Assembly (NCBI GenBank): GCA_048814795.1
Contig: CP184673.1
Location: 1,612,001 to 1,676,000, forward strand
Origin: Thermatribacter sp048814795
Lineage (GTDB): Bacteria > Atribacterota > Atribacteria > Atribacterales > Thermatribacteraceae
Direction of reading: 5' to 3'
DNA: 64,000 nucleotides
Position numbers and translations under genes: made by a program
Shown: positions 44,783 through 53,398 of the stretch, piece by piece
Layout of the letters: every line of letters starts with the position of its first letter
How positions within the stretch are numbered: position 1 is the first letter of the stretch
The notes under the pieces: generated by a model
The model's input: only the letters and a program-made list of their open reading frames with translations
What the model was told of the DNA's origin: nothing
Databases searched by the model: none

Positions 44783-45547
44783 TTATTGGTCGCTACCAAA
44801 CCACTTATTATATATCTCATCATACTTGCCAGATTCTTTGATCTTGCGCAGGGCCTCATTGATAGCCTGTAAAAGCTCTATATCCCCTTTGCGCATGGTA
44901 ACTCCATACCGATCTTCACCCTCACGGAACGTAGCCGCTATTTTCATCTGGGGAAGCATACGCATCCGGTAGGCAACTTCAGAAAGATCGTTGACAACCG
45001 CATCGGCTCTTCGGTTCAGAACCTCCATGTAGGCCTTATCAATAGTGTCAAAACGTTTTACAGTCACTCCCTCAATCTCTGAAACGGCAAGGTCACCAGT
45101 GGTACCAATTTGGACAGCAACAACCTTGCCAACCAGGTCATCCGGCCCCTTTATGGAGTTGTCGTCTTTCAACACAGCAATGGCCTGAGAAGTAACATAG
45201 TAGGGATCGCTCATCTCTTTGGATTTCAACCTCTCCTCAGTAATGGAAGTTGAAGAAATTATAACGTCAAATTTTTTGGCATCCAAAGCAGGAAAAATAC
45301 CATCCCAGGCAGTATCCACAAAAACAGCTTCAACCCCCAGCTCTTCAGCTATGGCTCTGCCCAGGTCAATATCAAAGCCCACGATTTCACCATTTTCGTC
45401 ATGAAATTCCATGGGAGGATAAGTTGCATCAGTACCAATGATCAGCTGACCCCTGGCCTTAATCTCATCAAGAGTGGAAGCAAAAGCCAATCCAAAAGCA
45501 AAAAGCACCAGAGCACACATCAAAAAACAAGCTAAAAACCTTCTCAT
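44783..45547 (-). CDS. Polar amino-acid ABC transporter substrate-binding protein
   Basis: 254 residues from the ATG at 45547, which follows AAAGGAGGCGG; the frame opens 24 codons earlier. Signal peptide about 1-22. IIGTDATYPPMEFHDENGEIVGFDIDL is the classical type-3 amino-acid-binding N-terminus, and the DLG...GTTGDLA segment contacts the ligand alpha-carboxylate. The E/D/R pattern cannot fix specificity; glutamine- or arginine-type is plausible. First gene of its operon. Confidence 0.92.
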   Translation of the reverse strand: MRRFLACFLMCALVLFAFGLAFASTLDEIKARGQLIIGTDATYPPMEFHDENGEIVGFDIDLGRAIAEELGVEAVFVDTAWDGIFPALDAKKFDVIISSTSITEERLKSKEMSDPYYVTSQAIAVLKDDNSIKGPDDLVGKVVAVQIGTTGDLAVSEIEGVTVKRFDTIDKAYMEVLNRRADAVVNDLSEVAYRMRMLPQMKIAATFREGEDRYGVTMRKGDIELLQAINEALRKIKESGKYDEIYNKWFGSDQ

Positions 45548-45573
45548 CAAAACCGCCTCCTTTGTTTTCAACA

Positions 45574-45603
45574 ATGATAACACCCTCCAAAAAACAGTGT
45601 CAA
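45574..45603 (-). promoter_or_regulatory. Promoter of the amino-acid ABC-hom operon
   Basis: TTGACA (45603-45598), 18-bp spacer, TATCAT (45579-45574), five of six -10 matches. It starts transcription just before the binding-protein ribosome site. Confidence 0.7.
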
Positions 45604-45622
45604 CGAATAATTTCTCCAACTT

Positions 45623-46963
45623 TTAAAATCCCGGTTCTGCTCTTTTAGAAAGATTCTCAAAACGAGTGCAATCTTCAAGAAAAGCGAGCTCTACTGTACC
45701 CACCGGCCCGTTGCGCTGCTTGGCAACGATAATTTCTGCAACGCCCCTTTTGGGGGTGTTACGGTTATAGTACTCTTCACGATATATAAAGATAACCAGA
45801 TCAGCGTCCTGCTCTATAGCACCACTTTCCCGTAAATCAGAAAGCTGAGGTCTTTTTGGGGTACGCTGTTCCACCGCTCTACTCAGCTGGGATACCGCGA
45901 TTACCGGCAAGTTAAGCTCACGGGCCAACCCCTTGAGAGAACGAGAAATCTCTGAAATTTCCTGCTGACGGTTTTCAGAGCGCCCGTAACCCCTCATGAG
46001 TTGCAGGTAATCAACGATTATCAAACCCAGGTTTTTTTCAGCCTTGAGTCTCCTTGCCTTGGCACGGATTTCCATGACCGAAATGCTCGGACTATCATCT
46101 ACAAAGATGAGAGCCTCAGCAAGCCTTCCCGCGGCATGAGCAAGCTCTGGCCAGTCTTTTTCAGTAATCAATCCCCTGCGTACCCGACTTGCACTTATGC
46201 GTGCTTCACTGCATAACATGCGTTGAGCAATCTGATCCCGTGACATCTCAAGACTGAAAATGGCCACCGGTATTTTAGCGTGAATGCCCACGTGTTGAGC
46301 AATATTCAAACAAAAGCTGGTTTTACCCATGCCAGGTCTTGCTGCAACAACTATAAAATCAGAGGGATGAAAACCGGTGGTCAGGGCATCAAGGTCCACA
46401 AAGCCAGAGGGTATACCAATAACATGCTCATCACGTCGATAAAGCTCTTCTATGCGGTCAAAAGCTTGATTAATAATCTCTTTAAGTGGCACAAAGTCAT
46501 AACGAATTTTTCTCTGGGAAAGTTGAAGAATCATCTGTTGTGCTCTATCTAAGAGAACGTTCGCATCCTCTTCCCCTTCGTAACTCTCTTTTACAACTCG
46601 ATTACAAAGTTGTATCAAGGAGCGGATCAGGGATTTTTCTTCAACTATACGCGCATAATACTCGACATTAGCAGCAGTAGGTACGGAACTCGCCAAAAGG
46701 GTTATGTATTCTATACCCCCCACTCGTTCCAGCTGACCCTTTTGTCTGAGCTTCTCGGTAAGAGTAACAATATCGCAGGGCTGGTTTTCACTAAAAAGCT
46801 CCCAAATGCTCTCGAAAATCAAACGATGATTTTCAAAGTAAAAATCTTCGGGCTTTAAAATTTCCAGAACTCTTAAAAGAGCTTCTCTGTCCAGCAAAGC
46901 CGAGCCCAGCGCGGCTTGCTCGGCTTCCTTGTTGTGAGGAGGTATCCTTTCAATGTTCAGGAT
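45623..46963 (-). CDS. dnaB: Replicative DNA helicase DnaB, non-standard start
   Basis: Unwinds DNA ahead of the replisome. Walker A in ARPGMGKTS, H4-type motif and the RecA-like C-terminal domain with AVSQLSRAVEQR are clear. The first ATG/GTG/TTG codon is 46897 and would delete the conserved N-terminus. Upstream codons encode IERIPPHNKEAEQAALGSALL, typical of DnaB, after which the frame is closed by TGA at 46964-46966; the only starts are ATC (46963), CTG (46960) or ATT (46954). GGGAG lies 7 bases before the ATC. The start overlaps the rplI stop. Last gene of the rpsF operon. Confidence 0.92.
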   Translation of the reverse strand: MLNIERIPPHNKEAEQAALGSALLDREALLRVLEILKPEDFYFENHRLIFESIWELFSENQPCDIVTLTEKLRQKGQLERVGGIEYITLLASSVPTAANVEYYARIVEEKSLIRSLIQLCNRVVKESYEGEEDANVLLDRAQQMILQLSQRKIRYDFVPLKEIINQAFDRIEELYRRDEHVIGIPSGFVDLDALTTGFHPSDFIVVAARPGMGKTSFCLNIAQHVGIHAKIPVAIFSLEMSRDQIAQRMLCSEARISASRVRRGLITEKDWPELAHAAGRLAEALIFVDDSPSISVMEIRAKARRLKAEKNLGLIIVDYLQLMRGYGRSENRQQEISEISRSLKGLARELNLPVIAVSQLSRAVEQRTPKRPQLSDLRESGAIEQDADLVIFIYREEYYNRNTPKRGVAEIIVAKQRNGPVGTVELAFLEDCTRFENLSKRAEPGF

Positions 46964-47421
46964 TCAATCTCTCCCTCTTCGGGTATGACCCTAATTTTAA
47001 TCTGGGCATAATTACCCTTGCCAAGATGAATCCTGACTTCTTTTTCTCCGACTTCCTTGATAGGTTCCTCAAGGGCAACGAATTTTCGATCGAAATTCAC
47101 TCCCAGTACTTCAGAAATTTTTTTAGCAATCTCCGAGGAAGTCACCGATCCATAAAGCTTTCCCTTTTCTCCAGCCTTACGGACAAAGTCAAGCACCAAA
47201 CCGTCTATGCGGCTTTGGAGCGCCTGGATTTCTTCCATCTCCTTAGCCTCGCGGAGTGCTCTTTTTTTCTTAAGGTGTTCAACCTGAGCCATGTTGGCTG
47301 GAGTGGCTTCAACAGCCAGCTTACGTGGCAAAAGAAAGTTTCTGGCATAGCCAGGTTTAACCTCCACCACGTCTCCTTCTCTGCCCAGATTTTCTACTTT
47401 TTGCAAAAGGATAACCCGCAT
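46957..47421 (-). CDS. rplI: Ribosomal protein bL9
   Basis: 154 residues. The L9 signature MRVILLQKVENLGREGDVVEVKPGYARNFLLPR is at the N-terminus, followed by the long connecting helix rich in Lys/Glu and the C-terminal RNA-binding domain. Located between DUF2232 and dnaB in the rpsF operon. The dnaB reading begins within its stop codon region. Confidence 0.97.
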   Translation of the reverse strand: MRVILLQKVENLGREGDVVEVKPGYARNFLLPRKLAVEATPANMAQVEHLKKKRALREAKEMEEIQALQSRIDGLVLDFVRKAGEKGKLYGSVTSSEIAKKISEVLGVNFDRKFVALEEPIKEVGEKEVRIHLGKGNYAQIKIRVIPEEGEIES

Positions 47422-47435
47422 ATTACCACTCTCCT

Positions 47436-48359
47436 TTACTTCTTTTTGAGAAGCTTTCTAAAATCAAACCAGGTGTCAAAAACTCCTAACCAGGCAAGAA
47501 CCGTAGAAAAAACCGGTTGCATAACCACAAATATAATTATAATGGCTCTAATCACTCGCTGGGCAATGATTTTTCTGAGAAAAAAATTCAAAATCGCTAC
47601 TCCCTGTACCATGAAAAGAACCTGGGTCACCAGCTGCAAATTCAAACCAATCTGGTAAACAAAACTGCTTCCCCCCAGAAAAAGCAACAACCAGCTTAAA
47701 AAGTACATCCAGACCATTGAAGGTGGCAAACGCCACTCGCTAAAAGCAGGAAAAGAAGGAAACCTGACCCCTATCCTTTTACCCACCCAGCTACCCAAAA
47801 CAAAGTTCAGAAAGGTATCAAAAAGAGCGGCAAGAATCAGTATGGCCGGGATAGTCATTTTCACAATCCGCATCAGAGTCTCGACGCCATTTTCTCCCAA
47901 ACTTTCTCCCAGGCCACCCAGCATAGTGGAGGCTTGACCAAAGGCCTGTTCCATAAGATTTAAGCTCTCAATGATGGGATTTTTACCCATCAAAAGAAGC
48001 GTTAACCCTACCAGGGCCAGCTTAGAAAGTAGAGAAATCAGAGCACCAAGACCGATTATCTCCGCCCATCCATACCCTCTTTTAACAAGAACTCCCATAA
48101 AAATGCCCAGAAAAGAAAAACCCACAAAGCAGATTATCGCCTGATACAGGCCTGCAAAGGCAAGAATAATAAGTGTAGCAACTGCCGCAGCCAGAAAACC
48201 CACCTTGAGATTCCAACGAATAACCAGAAACATCACTGGTAGAGGGCAAAGAAAACTCAACACCAGACCAAAAACAGGAATATATATGGAACCAAGGTAA
48301 AGAATCACGGTGAGGGCAGCAAAAAACGCACCCTCTACCGTGGGCGTCACTCTCCGCAC
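47436..48359 (-). CDS. DUF2232 (YybS-like) membrane protein
   Basis: 307 residues with about eight hydrophobic helices and little loop sequence. Placed between rpsR and rplI, exactly where the YybS/DUF2232 gene lies in Firmicutes-like rpsF operons. Function unknown; the fold resembles small-molecule importer S-components. 14 bp before rplI. Confidence 0.8.
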   Translation of the reverse strand: MRRVTPTVEGAFFAALTVILYLGSIYIPVFGLVLSFLCPLPVMFLVIRWNLKVGFLAAAVATLIILAFAGLYQAIICFVGFSFLGIFMGVLVKRGYGWAEIIGLGALISLLSKLALVGLTLLLMGKNPIIESLNLMEQAFGQASTMLGGLGESLGENGVETLMRIVKMTIPAILILAALFDTFLNFVLGSWVGKRIGVRFPSFPAFSEWRLPPSMVWMYFLSWLLLFLGGSSFVYQIGLNLQLVTQVLFMVQGVAILNFFLRKIIAQRVIRAIIIIFVVMQPVFSTVLAWLGVFDTWFDFRKLLKKK

Positions 48360-48367
48360 TTTACCAT

Positions 48368-48613
48368 CTACTCAACAGTATAAGGCAAAAGAGCCAGTTC
48401 TCTGGCTCTCTTGATAGCCCGAGCCAGCATCCTCTGGTGTTTAGCACAGTTACCAGTAACTCTCTTAGGAACGATTTTCCCACGTTCACTGAGAAATCTC
48501 TGTAGCCTATCAACGTCCTTATAGCTCACTTCAATCTTTTCTATACAAAATATACATCCTTTCTTCTTTTTTCTCCTGAAGAATCTCTTCTTAGCTTCGT
48601 TTCTCTCAGCCAT
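48368..48613 (-). CDS. rpsR: Ribosomal protein bS18, cysteine-containing form
   Basis: 81 residues. KIEVSYKDVDRLQRFLSERGKI and RAIKRARELALLPY are the S18 core. The N-terminal CIFC and the NCAKHQ segment retain the zinc-ribbon cysteines of the ancestral C+ form of S18. It heads DUF2232 and follows ssb by 21 bp. Confidence 0.95.
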   Translation of the reverse strand: MAERNEAKKRFFRRKKKKGCIFCIEKIEVSYKDVDRLQRFLSERGKIVPKRVTGNCAKHQRMLARAIKRARELALLPYTVE

Positions 48614-48634
48614 GTTATTAAATCCTCCTTTGGC

Positions 48635-49036
48635 TCAATCTAATTTAAACAAATTGTCATCGGAAGAGCTCTCGCTTCCTTTGAGCCCGGAAAGTCTTTT
48701 CACATCCAGCCCGGAAAGTCTTTTCACATCCAAGGCCACTATTTCATAAGTCTTGCGTTTTCTGCCCGAAGCGTCTTCATAAACCCTCACCTGAATCCTG
48801 CCTTCAACAAACACCCAGTCATTGCGATGGAGTTTTTCTTCACAGAATACTGCCAGATCTTTCCAGGCGATAATAGTGAAATAATCCAGCATTTCCTTTC
48901 CGTCTTCAGAAGTATACCCTCGATACACCCCCAAAGGAAAGCTGGTTACTGGAGTACCGCTTGGTACATAACGAAGAACCGGTTTTTGAGTTAAATAACC
49001 GATCAAAAAAACGCGGTTCAAAGTAGGTTGAGACAT
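48635..49036 (-). CDS. ssb: Single-stranded DNA-binding protein
   Basis: 133 residues, with the OB fold about 5-105 (NRVFLIGYLTQKPVLRY, DYFTIIAWKDLAVFC, WVFVEGRIQVRVYED). A tandem LDVKRLSG x2 (about 108-123) sits in the linker, due to a 24-nt DNA duplication at 48684-48731. The C-terminus ends DDNLFKLD instead of the usual DDIPF tip, so the partner-binding peptide looks altered. Overlaps the rpsF stop by one base (TAATG). Confidence 0.93.
   Translation of the reverse strand: MSQPTLNRVFLIGYLTQKPVLRYVPSGTPVTSFPLGVYRGYTSEDGKEMLDYFTIIAWKDLAVFCEEKLHRNDWVFVEGRIQVRVYEDASGRKRKTYEIVALDVKRLSGLDVKRLSGLKGSESSSDDNLFKLD
48684..48731. repeat. 24-bp tandem duplication inside ssb
   Basis: Two perfect head-to-tail copies, 48684-48707 and 48708-48731, encoding LDVKRLSG twice. 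In frame, so the protein is intact. Confidence 0.95.
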
Positions 49037-49437
49037 TATTCCTCGCCGGAGTTGTTACTCTTTTCTGGAGCTATCTCTTCTCCAGAAACAGCAGTGTTTA
49101 CCTCCTGACTGACCTGGGGTTCGGTTTTGGAAGGAAGGCTTTCTTCCCTGGTCTCCTTTTCACGAACCAGTATATGTCTCAAAACAGAGGGCAAAAGCCG
49201 AACTTGCCGGCTTATCTCCCGCACCTCTTCCGGAGGAAGGAGTAAAGAAATAAAAAGGTAATATCCCTCCGTCTCTTTTTCAATGGGGTAGGCCAGCTTC
49301 CTTCTGCCCCAAAAATCCACCTCTCTCGTTTTGCCACCCTGGGAAACGATTATCTCCTTAACTTTTTCCACCACACCCTGAACTTCTTCTTCGCTAAGCT
49401 GTGACCTCAATACAAGAGCTAATTCGTAATTCCTCAT
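49036..49437 (-). CDS. rpsF: Ribosomal protein bS6
   Basis: 133 residues. MRNYELALVLRSQLSEEEVQ and GRRKLAYPIEKETEGYYLFI are S6 features. About 30 C-terminal residues rich in Glu, Ser and Asn extend the ~100-residue core; acidic tails occur in many S6 proteins and, as in E. coli, could be modified with glutamates (inference). First gene of the rpsF-ssb-rpsR-DUF2232-rplI-dnaB operon. Confidence 0.95.
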   Translation of the reverse strand: MRNYELALVLRSQLSEEEVQGVVEKVKEIIVSQGGKTREVDFWGRRKLAYPIEKETEGYYLFISLLLPPEEVREISRQVRLLPSVLRHILVREKETREESLPSKTEPQVSQEVNTAVSGEEIAPEKSNNSGEE

Positions 49438-49440
49438 TGC

Positions 49441-49500
49441 TTAAACCTCCCTTCGGACTTTACGGCCTCGTCTCAAGACGAGACAGGGATAAAACTTTCA
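49441..49500 (-). promoter_or_regulatory. Hairpin leader of rpsF, possible S6:S18 autoregulatory site
   Basis: On the minus strand CTCGTC-TTGA-GACGAG forms a perfect hairpin 30-50 bases before the rpsF ATG, followed by GCCG and TCCG motifs. Operon leaders bound by the S6:S18 complex carry a hairpin with an exposed CCG. The match is only suggestive. No clear promoter lies in the 75-bp ahcY-rpsF gap. Confidence 0.35.
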
Positions 49501-49512
49501 AAAAATCAACTA

Positions 49513-50769
49513 TCAGGTCCCCTCCTCCCAAGAGGAGAGATATTGTTTCTGTCTCTCAGTCATCGTTTCTATTTTAATTCCTAAACGTTCCAATTTCATC
49601 AGTGCTACCCGGTGATCGATTTCTTCAGGAACCTTAAAAACATCCTTGGGAAGAGTAGAAGCCTTTTCCTTAAGATAAAGCACCGAAAGCGCCTGGTTGG
49701 CAAAACTCAAGTCCATAACTTCAGGGGGATGACCTTCTGCACAGGAAAGATTGACCAATCGTCCTTCTCCCAATAAGAAAATTCTCTTCCCGTCAGGAAG
49801 AGTATATTCATCGATCATGTCGCGGATTTTTCTTTTGTTCACGCATAGCCTTTCCAAATCTTCGATGTCTATTTCCACATTGAAATGACCTGCATTGCTC
49901 AGAATTGCCCCATCACGCATTTTAAGAAAATGCTCCCTCCTGATCACCGAAACATTCCCCGTTGCGGTAACCAGCACTTCTCCCCAGAGAGCCGCTTCAT
50001 CCATAGACATGACCAGATTGCCATCCATAAAAGCTTCCAGGGCGCGAACTGGATTCACTTCTACAACCGCTACTTGCGCTCCCATTCCCCGAGCTCTCAA
50101 GGCAATACCCCTTCCACACCATCCATATCCTACAACCACAAACCTTTTTCCGGCCAGCAAAATATGAGTGGCACGCAATATACCCTCAATAGTACTCTGG
50201 CCCGTTCCATAACGGTTATCAAAAAGATGTTTAGTATCGGCATCATTAACAGCAATAATTGGATAAGCGAGTTTCCCACTTCGGGCAAGGCTCCTCAGAC
50301 GAATCACTCCAGTAGTGGTTTCCTCTGTACCTCCCCAGACCCCCTCAAGAAGCGTACCGCCCTCTTTATGAAGATAGGAAACAAGATCTGCACCATCATC
50401 CATCGTAATTTGAGGAGAAAAACTAACTACTTCTCTTATATGACGATAATAAGTATCCCTGTCTTCTCCTCTGACTGCGAAAACCGGGATTTCAAAATCG
50501 TTCACTAAAGAAGCAGCCACTTCATCTTGAGTGCTTAGAGGGTTAGAAGCACAAAGTCGAACTTGAGCGCCACCTTTTTTAAGAGTCAGCATGAGGACCG
50601 CTGTCTCAGAAGTAACATGCAGACAAGCCGCAACCTTTAATCCCTGAAGAGGTTTGCTTTTTTCCCATTCTCTGCCAATAGCAGACACTACAGGCATCTC
50701 CCTGGATACCCACTCAATCTTCTTCCTGCCTTCAGCAGCAAGAGCAAGGTCTCTCACATGATAATCCAT
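49513..50769 (-). CDS. ahcY: Adenosylhomocysteinase
   Basis: Splits S-adenosylhomocysteine to adenosine and homocysteine, removing the by-product of methylation. 418 residues. HVTSETAVLMLTLK, the active-site DDGADLVS, the NAD loop VVGYGWCGRGIA, and the GHFNVEID segment are present. It lacks the ~40-residue insert of eukaryotic forms. 13 bp downstream of metK, so the SAM-making and SAH-clearing enzymes are co-expressed. Confidence 0.95.
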   Translation of the reverse strand: MDYHVRDLALAAEGRKKIEWVSREMPVVSAIGREWEKSKPLQGLKVAACLHVTSETAVLMLTLKKGGAQVRLCASNPLSTQDEVAASLVNDFEIPVFAVRGEDRDTYYRHIREVVSFSPQITMDDGADLVSYLHKEGGTLLEGVWGGTEETTTGVIRLRSLARSGKLAYPIIAVNDADTKHLFDNRYGTGQSTIEGILRATHILLAGKRFVVVGYGWCGRGIALRARGMGAQVAVVEVNPVRALEAFMDGNLVMSMDEAALWGEVLVTATGNVSVIRREHFLKMRDGAILSNAGHFNVEIDIEDLERLCVNKRKIRDMIDEYTLPDGKRIFLLGEGRLVNLSCAEGHPPEVMDLSFANQALSVLYLKEKASTLPKDVFKVPEEIDHRVALMKLERLGIKIETMTERQKQYLSSWEEGT

Positions 50770-50782
50770 GACATTCGCTCCT

Positions 50783-51979
50783 TTAAATACCAGCTAAACT
50801 TCTGATTGCCTCTACCTGATCGGTTTTTTCCCAGCTGAAATCCGGATCATTGCGCCCAAAGTGACCGTAAGCCGCTGTCTTTTTATAAATAGGCCTGCGT
50901 AATTTAAGATTTTTGATAATTGCTCCAGGTCGCAAATCAAATATCTTGTTAATAATCCTGAGAATTTCCTGATCAGGTATCTTCCCCGTACCAAAGGTAT
51001 TTACCGACATGGAAACGGGTCTGGCAACACCAATAGCGTAAGCCACCTGAAACTCGCACTTATCAGCAATTCCTGCTGCCACAATGTTCTTAGCTACATA
51101 CCTTGCCGCATAAGAAGCCGAACGATCCACCTTCGTGGGATCTTTGCCTGAGAAGCATCCACCACCATGTCTCCCCACACCGCCGTAAGTGTCAACAATT
51201 ATCTTACGACCGGTAAGTCCTGTATCCCCCTGAGGACCTCCAATTACGAAACGGCCAGTAGGGTTAACAAGAATGCGTGTTTTCTCATCCAAAAACTCTT
51301 GAGGAATAACCGGCTTTATGACTTGCTCAATAATATCTTCCTTAAGAGCTTCAAGAGAGATATCAGGGTGATGTTGTGCTGAAACGATTATAGTATTGAT
51401 ACACAAAGGTTTTCCATCTTCGTAATCAACTGTAACCTGGGTTTTTCCGTCAGGGCGAAGATAAGGCAGAATACCCTTCTTGCGAACTTCGGCTAATCTG
51501 TAGGCAAGACGATGAGCCATAGCAATGGGAAAGGGCATAAGTTCTGGAGTTTCGTTGCAGGCGTAACCAAACATCATACCCTGATCTCCAGCACCCAGAG
51601 AAAGTTCTTCATCCTCAAATTCTTCACCCATTTTGGCTTCCAGAGAACGGTTAACACCCAGCGCAATGTCCGGAGACTGTTCATCAATAGCCGTCAAAAC
51701 AGCGCAGGTCTCGAAATCAAAGCCATACTTTGCTCTGGTATACCCTATATCTCTGACCGTACTTCTTACCACCTGGGGAATGTCAACATAAGAAGTGGTA
51801 CTGATCTGCCCAGCCACGAAAACCAAACCCGTAGCTACCAGTGTCTCTACGGCCACTCTTCCCAAGGGATCCTGAGCATAAATGGCATCCAGAATAGCAT
51901 CCGAAACCTGATCTGCTATTTTGTCAGGATGCCCTTCGGTTACCGACTCAGAAGTGATTTGATATTTCCCATTTTCCAC
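50783..51979 (-). CDS. metK: S-adenosylmethionine synthetase
   Basis: Makes SAM from methionine and ATP. 398 residues. TEGHPDKIADQVSDAILD (14-31), GAGDQGMMFGYA, and the P-loop-like GRFVIGGPQGDTGLTGRK are diagnostic. Starts a metK-ahcY operon behind a promoter and hairpin at 52051-52116. No S-box or other known SAM riboswitch is visible in the leader. Confidence 0.97.
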   Translation of the reverse strand: MENGKYQITSESVTEGHPDKIADQVSDAILDAIYAQDPLGRVAVETLVATGLVFVAGQISTTSYVDIPQVVRSTVRDIGYTRAKYGFDFETCAVLTAIDEQSPDIALGVNRSLEAKMGEEFEDEELSLGAGDQGMMFGYACNETPELMPFPIAMAHRLAYRLAEVRKKGILPYLRPDGKTQVTVDYEDGKPLCINTIIVSAQHHPDISLEALKEDIIEQVIKPVIPQEFLDEKTRILVNPTGRFVIGGPQGDTGLTGRKIIVDTYGGVGRHGGGCFSGKDPTKVDRSASYAARYVAKNIVAAGIADKCEFQVAYAIGVARPVSMSVNTFGTGKIPDQEILRIINKIFDLRPGAIIKNLKLRRPIYKKTAAYGHFGRNDPDFSWEKTDQVEAIRSLAGI

Positions 51980-52050
51980 ATCTTCTCCCCCTTTCTACAG
52001 GAGCCTCTTTAGTTTCTTTGCAAAATTTTCAAAAGAAAAACCTAAAAGCA

Positions 52051-52077
52051 ACAAAAATAGCCCCCACTCAGGGGGAC
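52051..52077 (-). terminator. Hairpin with U-tract in the metK leader
   Basis: CCCCC-TGAGT-GGGGG followed by CTATTTTTG on the minus strand. It lies after the rsfS stop and after a putative metK promoter, so could be the rsfS operon terminator or an attenuator. Confidence 0.6.
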
Positions 52078-52087
52078 CAGGAAAAGT

Positions 52088-52116
52088 AAAGTATCAAAAG
52101 GAAAGAAATTTGTCAA
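52088..52116 (-). promoter_or_regulatory. Possible promoter of metK-ahcY
   Basis: TTGACA (52116-52111), 17-bp spacer, TACTTT (52093-52088). The -35 overlaps the rsfS stop codon. The transcription start (about 52081) would be only a few bases before the hairpin above. Confidence 0.4.
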
Positions 52117-52490
52117 CGCATATCTTTTAACAAATCTATTTTTTCCTTTTCCGAATAGACAAGCGGCGCCCTTTTCCACAACCTTTCCAGCTGGTAAAAG
52201 GAACGCTCCGCCTCACGAAAAACGTGAATTATTAAGTCGCCATAATCCAGTAAAATCCATTCTCCAGCATCTTCGCCTTCGATGTGCAAAGGTTTGAAAG
52301 AGTGTTCCCGCATTTTCTCCATAATTTCTTCTGCAATGGTTTGAGTTTGCACATTCGAAGAACCACTGCAAATCAACCAGAAATCGGAGAAGGGGAAAAG
52401 CCCTCTCAAATCGATTACCACCAGGTCATAAGCCTTTTTACTTTTAGCAGCTTCCCTGGCAATGTTTATCTTTTGTAAAACGACTTTCAA
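52113..52490 (-). CDS. rsfS: Ribosomal silencing factor RsfS
   Basis: 125 residues. DLVVIDLRGLFPFSDFWLICSGSSNVQTQTIAEEI and GEDAGEWILLDYGDLIIHVF are the RsfS/Iojap signature. It blocks subunit joining by binding bL14 under starvation. Lies 4-bp-coupled behind the LCP gene; rsfS next to nadD/yqeK is the common bacterial order. Confidence 0.95.
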   Translation of the reverse strand: MKVVLQKINIAREAAKSKKAYDLVVIDLRGLFPFSDFWLICSGSSNVQTQTIAEEIMEKMREHSFKPLHIEGEDAGEWILLDYGDLIIHVFREAERSFYQLERLWKRAPLVYSEKEKIDLLKDMR

Positions 52491-53398
52491 GAAACGGAAA
52501 CCTCCTCATTAAAAAAATCTAAAATTATTCTTCGAGCCTCTTCAAAATTGGGTTTCCAGTAGCTGACGCCCTCGATATAGGCAGGTTCGCCCGGCATCAT
52601 CACAAAACGGATATCCTTTTCCTTCAAGCCCTTGTACCACAAAGCGATTTTGACAAGCTCTTCTGTCTGAAGGTTAGTAACCAAAGCTGACCGCAGACTC
52701 TCCAGAATTTCGGGAGCTTTCACAATGTTGTCCAGTTGCTCCATTTTATCAAGAAGAGCCTGTAAGAACTTTTGCTGCCGCTCTATCCTTCCTATATCCC
52801 CAAGTTTGTCCGCCCGAAAGCGCACGTACTGCAACGCCTTTTTACCGTCGAGTATCTGCCGCCCTGGAACAAGATCTATAGAAAAATTCTGTGCCTTATC
52901 CTGGTATTTCATGCGCTTTTCAACCTCTATCTCCACTCCACCCAGAAGATCAATAACTTTCTCAAATCCCTGATAGTCAACCTCTACAAAATAGGGAATT
53001 GAAATACCCAGCCCCTCCTCAAGAGTTTTCTTCAAAAGTTTTATCCCCCCAAAAGCATAAGCATGATTAATTTTGTCGTATCTTTCCCGATCCGGGATAT
53101 AAAAACGAGAATCACGAGGAACCGAATAAAGCATAATCCGATTTTTATCAGTGTTAAGAAAAGCAAGTATTATGGTATCACTTCGCAGGGGCTTAATACT
53201 GTCCTGTCCCACTATGAGTATACAGGTATTCTTCGGAGTATCATAACCAAGAACTTTCTTAAAAAGAGCTTCTCTAAAAGGAGCATTAAAAACAAAAAGC
53301 ATCATAAAACCGGTAAAAAAACCAATAAATAAAAACAATATTTTGATTCTGGACTTAGATTTGGTGCGTCTTCTCTTTTTTTGTTTTGAAGCTTCCAT
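52487..53398 (-). CDS. LytR-CpsA-Psr family cell-envelope protein
   Basis: 303 residues. A basic N-terminus and one TM helix (about 20-38) anchor it, with the LCP domain outside: GQDSIKPLRSDTIILAFLN, SVPRDSRFYIP with the conserved Arg/Asp, YDKINHAYAFGG, and the LQYVRFRADKLGDIGRIERQQKFLQALL motif. LCP proteins attach polymers such as teichoic acid or glycan to peptidoglycan. Its start lies inside the yqeK reading frame (44-bp overlap). Confidence 0.9.
   Translation of the reverse strand: MEASKQKKRRRTKSKSRIKILFLFIGFFTGFMMLFVFNAPFREALFKKVLGYDTPKNTCILIVGQDSIKPLRSDTIILAFLNTDKNRIMLYSVPRDSRFYIPDRERYDKINHAYAFGGIKLLKKTLEEGLGISIPYFVEVDYQGFEKVIDLLGGVEIEVEKRMKYQDKAQNFSIDLVPGRQILDGKKALQYVRFRADKLGDIGRIERQQKFLQALLDKMEQLDNIVKAPEILESLRSALVTNLQTEELVKIALWYKGLKEKDIRFVMMPGEPAYIEGVSYWKPNFEEARRIILDFFNEEVSVS

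Noticed and set aside
51980..52112. S-box (SAM-I) riboswitch before metK
   Set aside because: No conserved SAM-I core or kink-turn sequences; only a simple hairpin is present.
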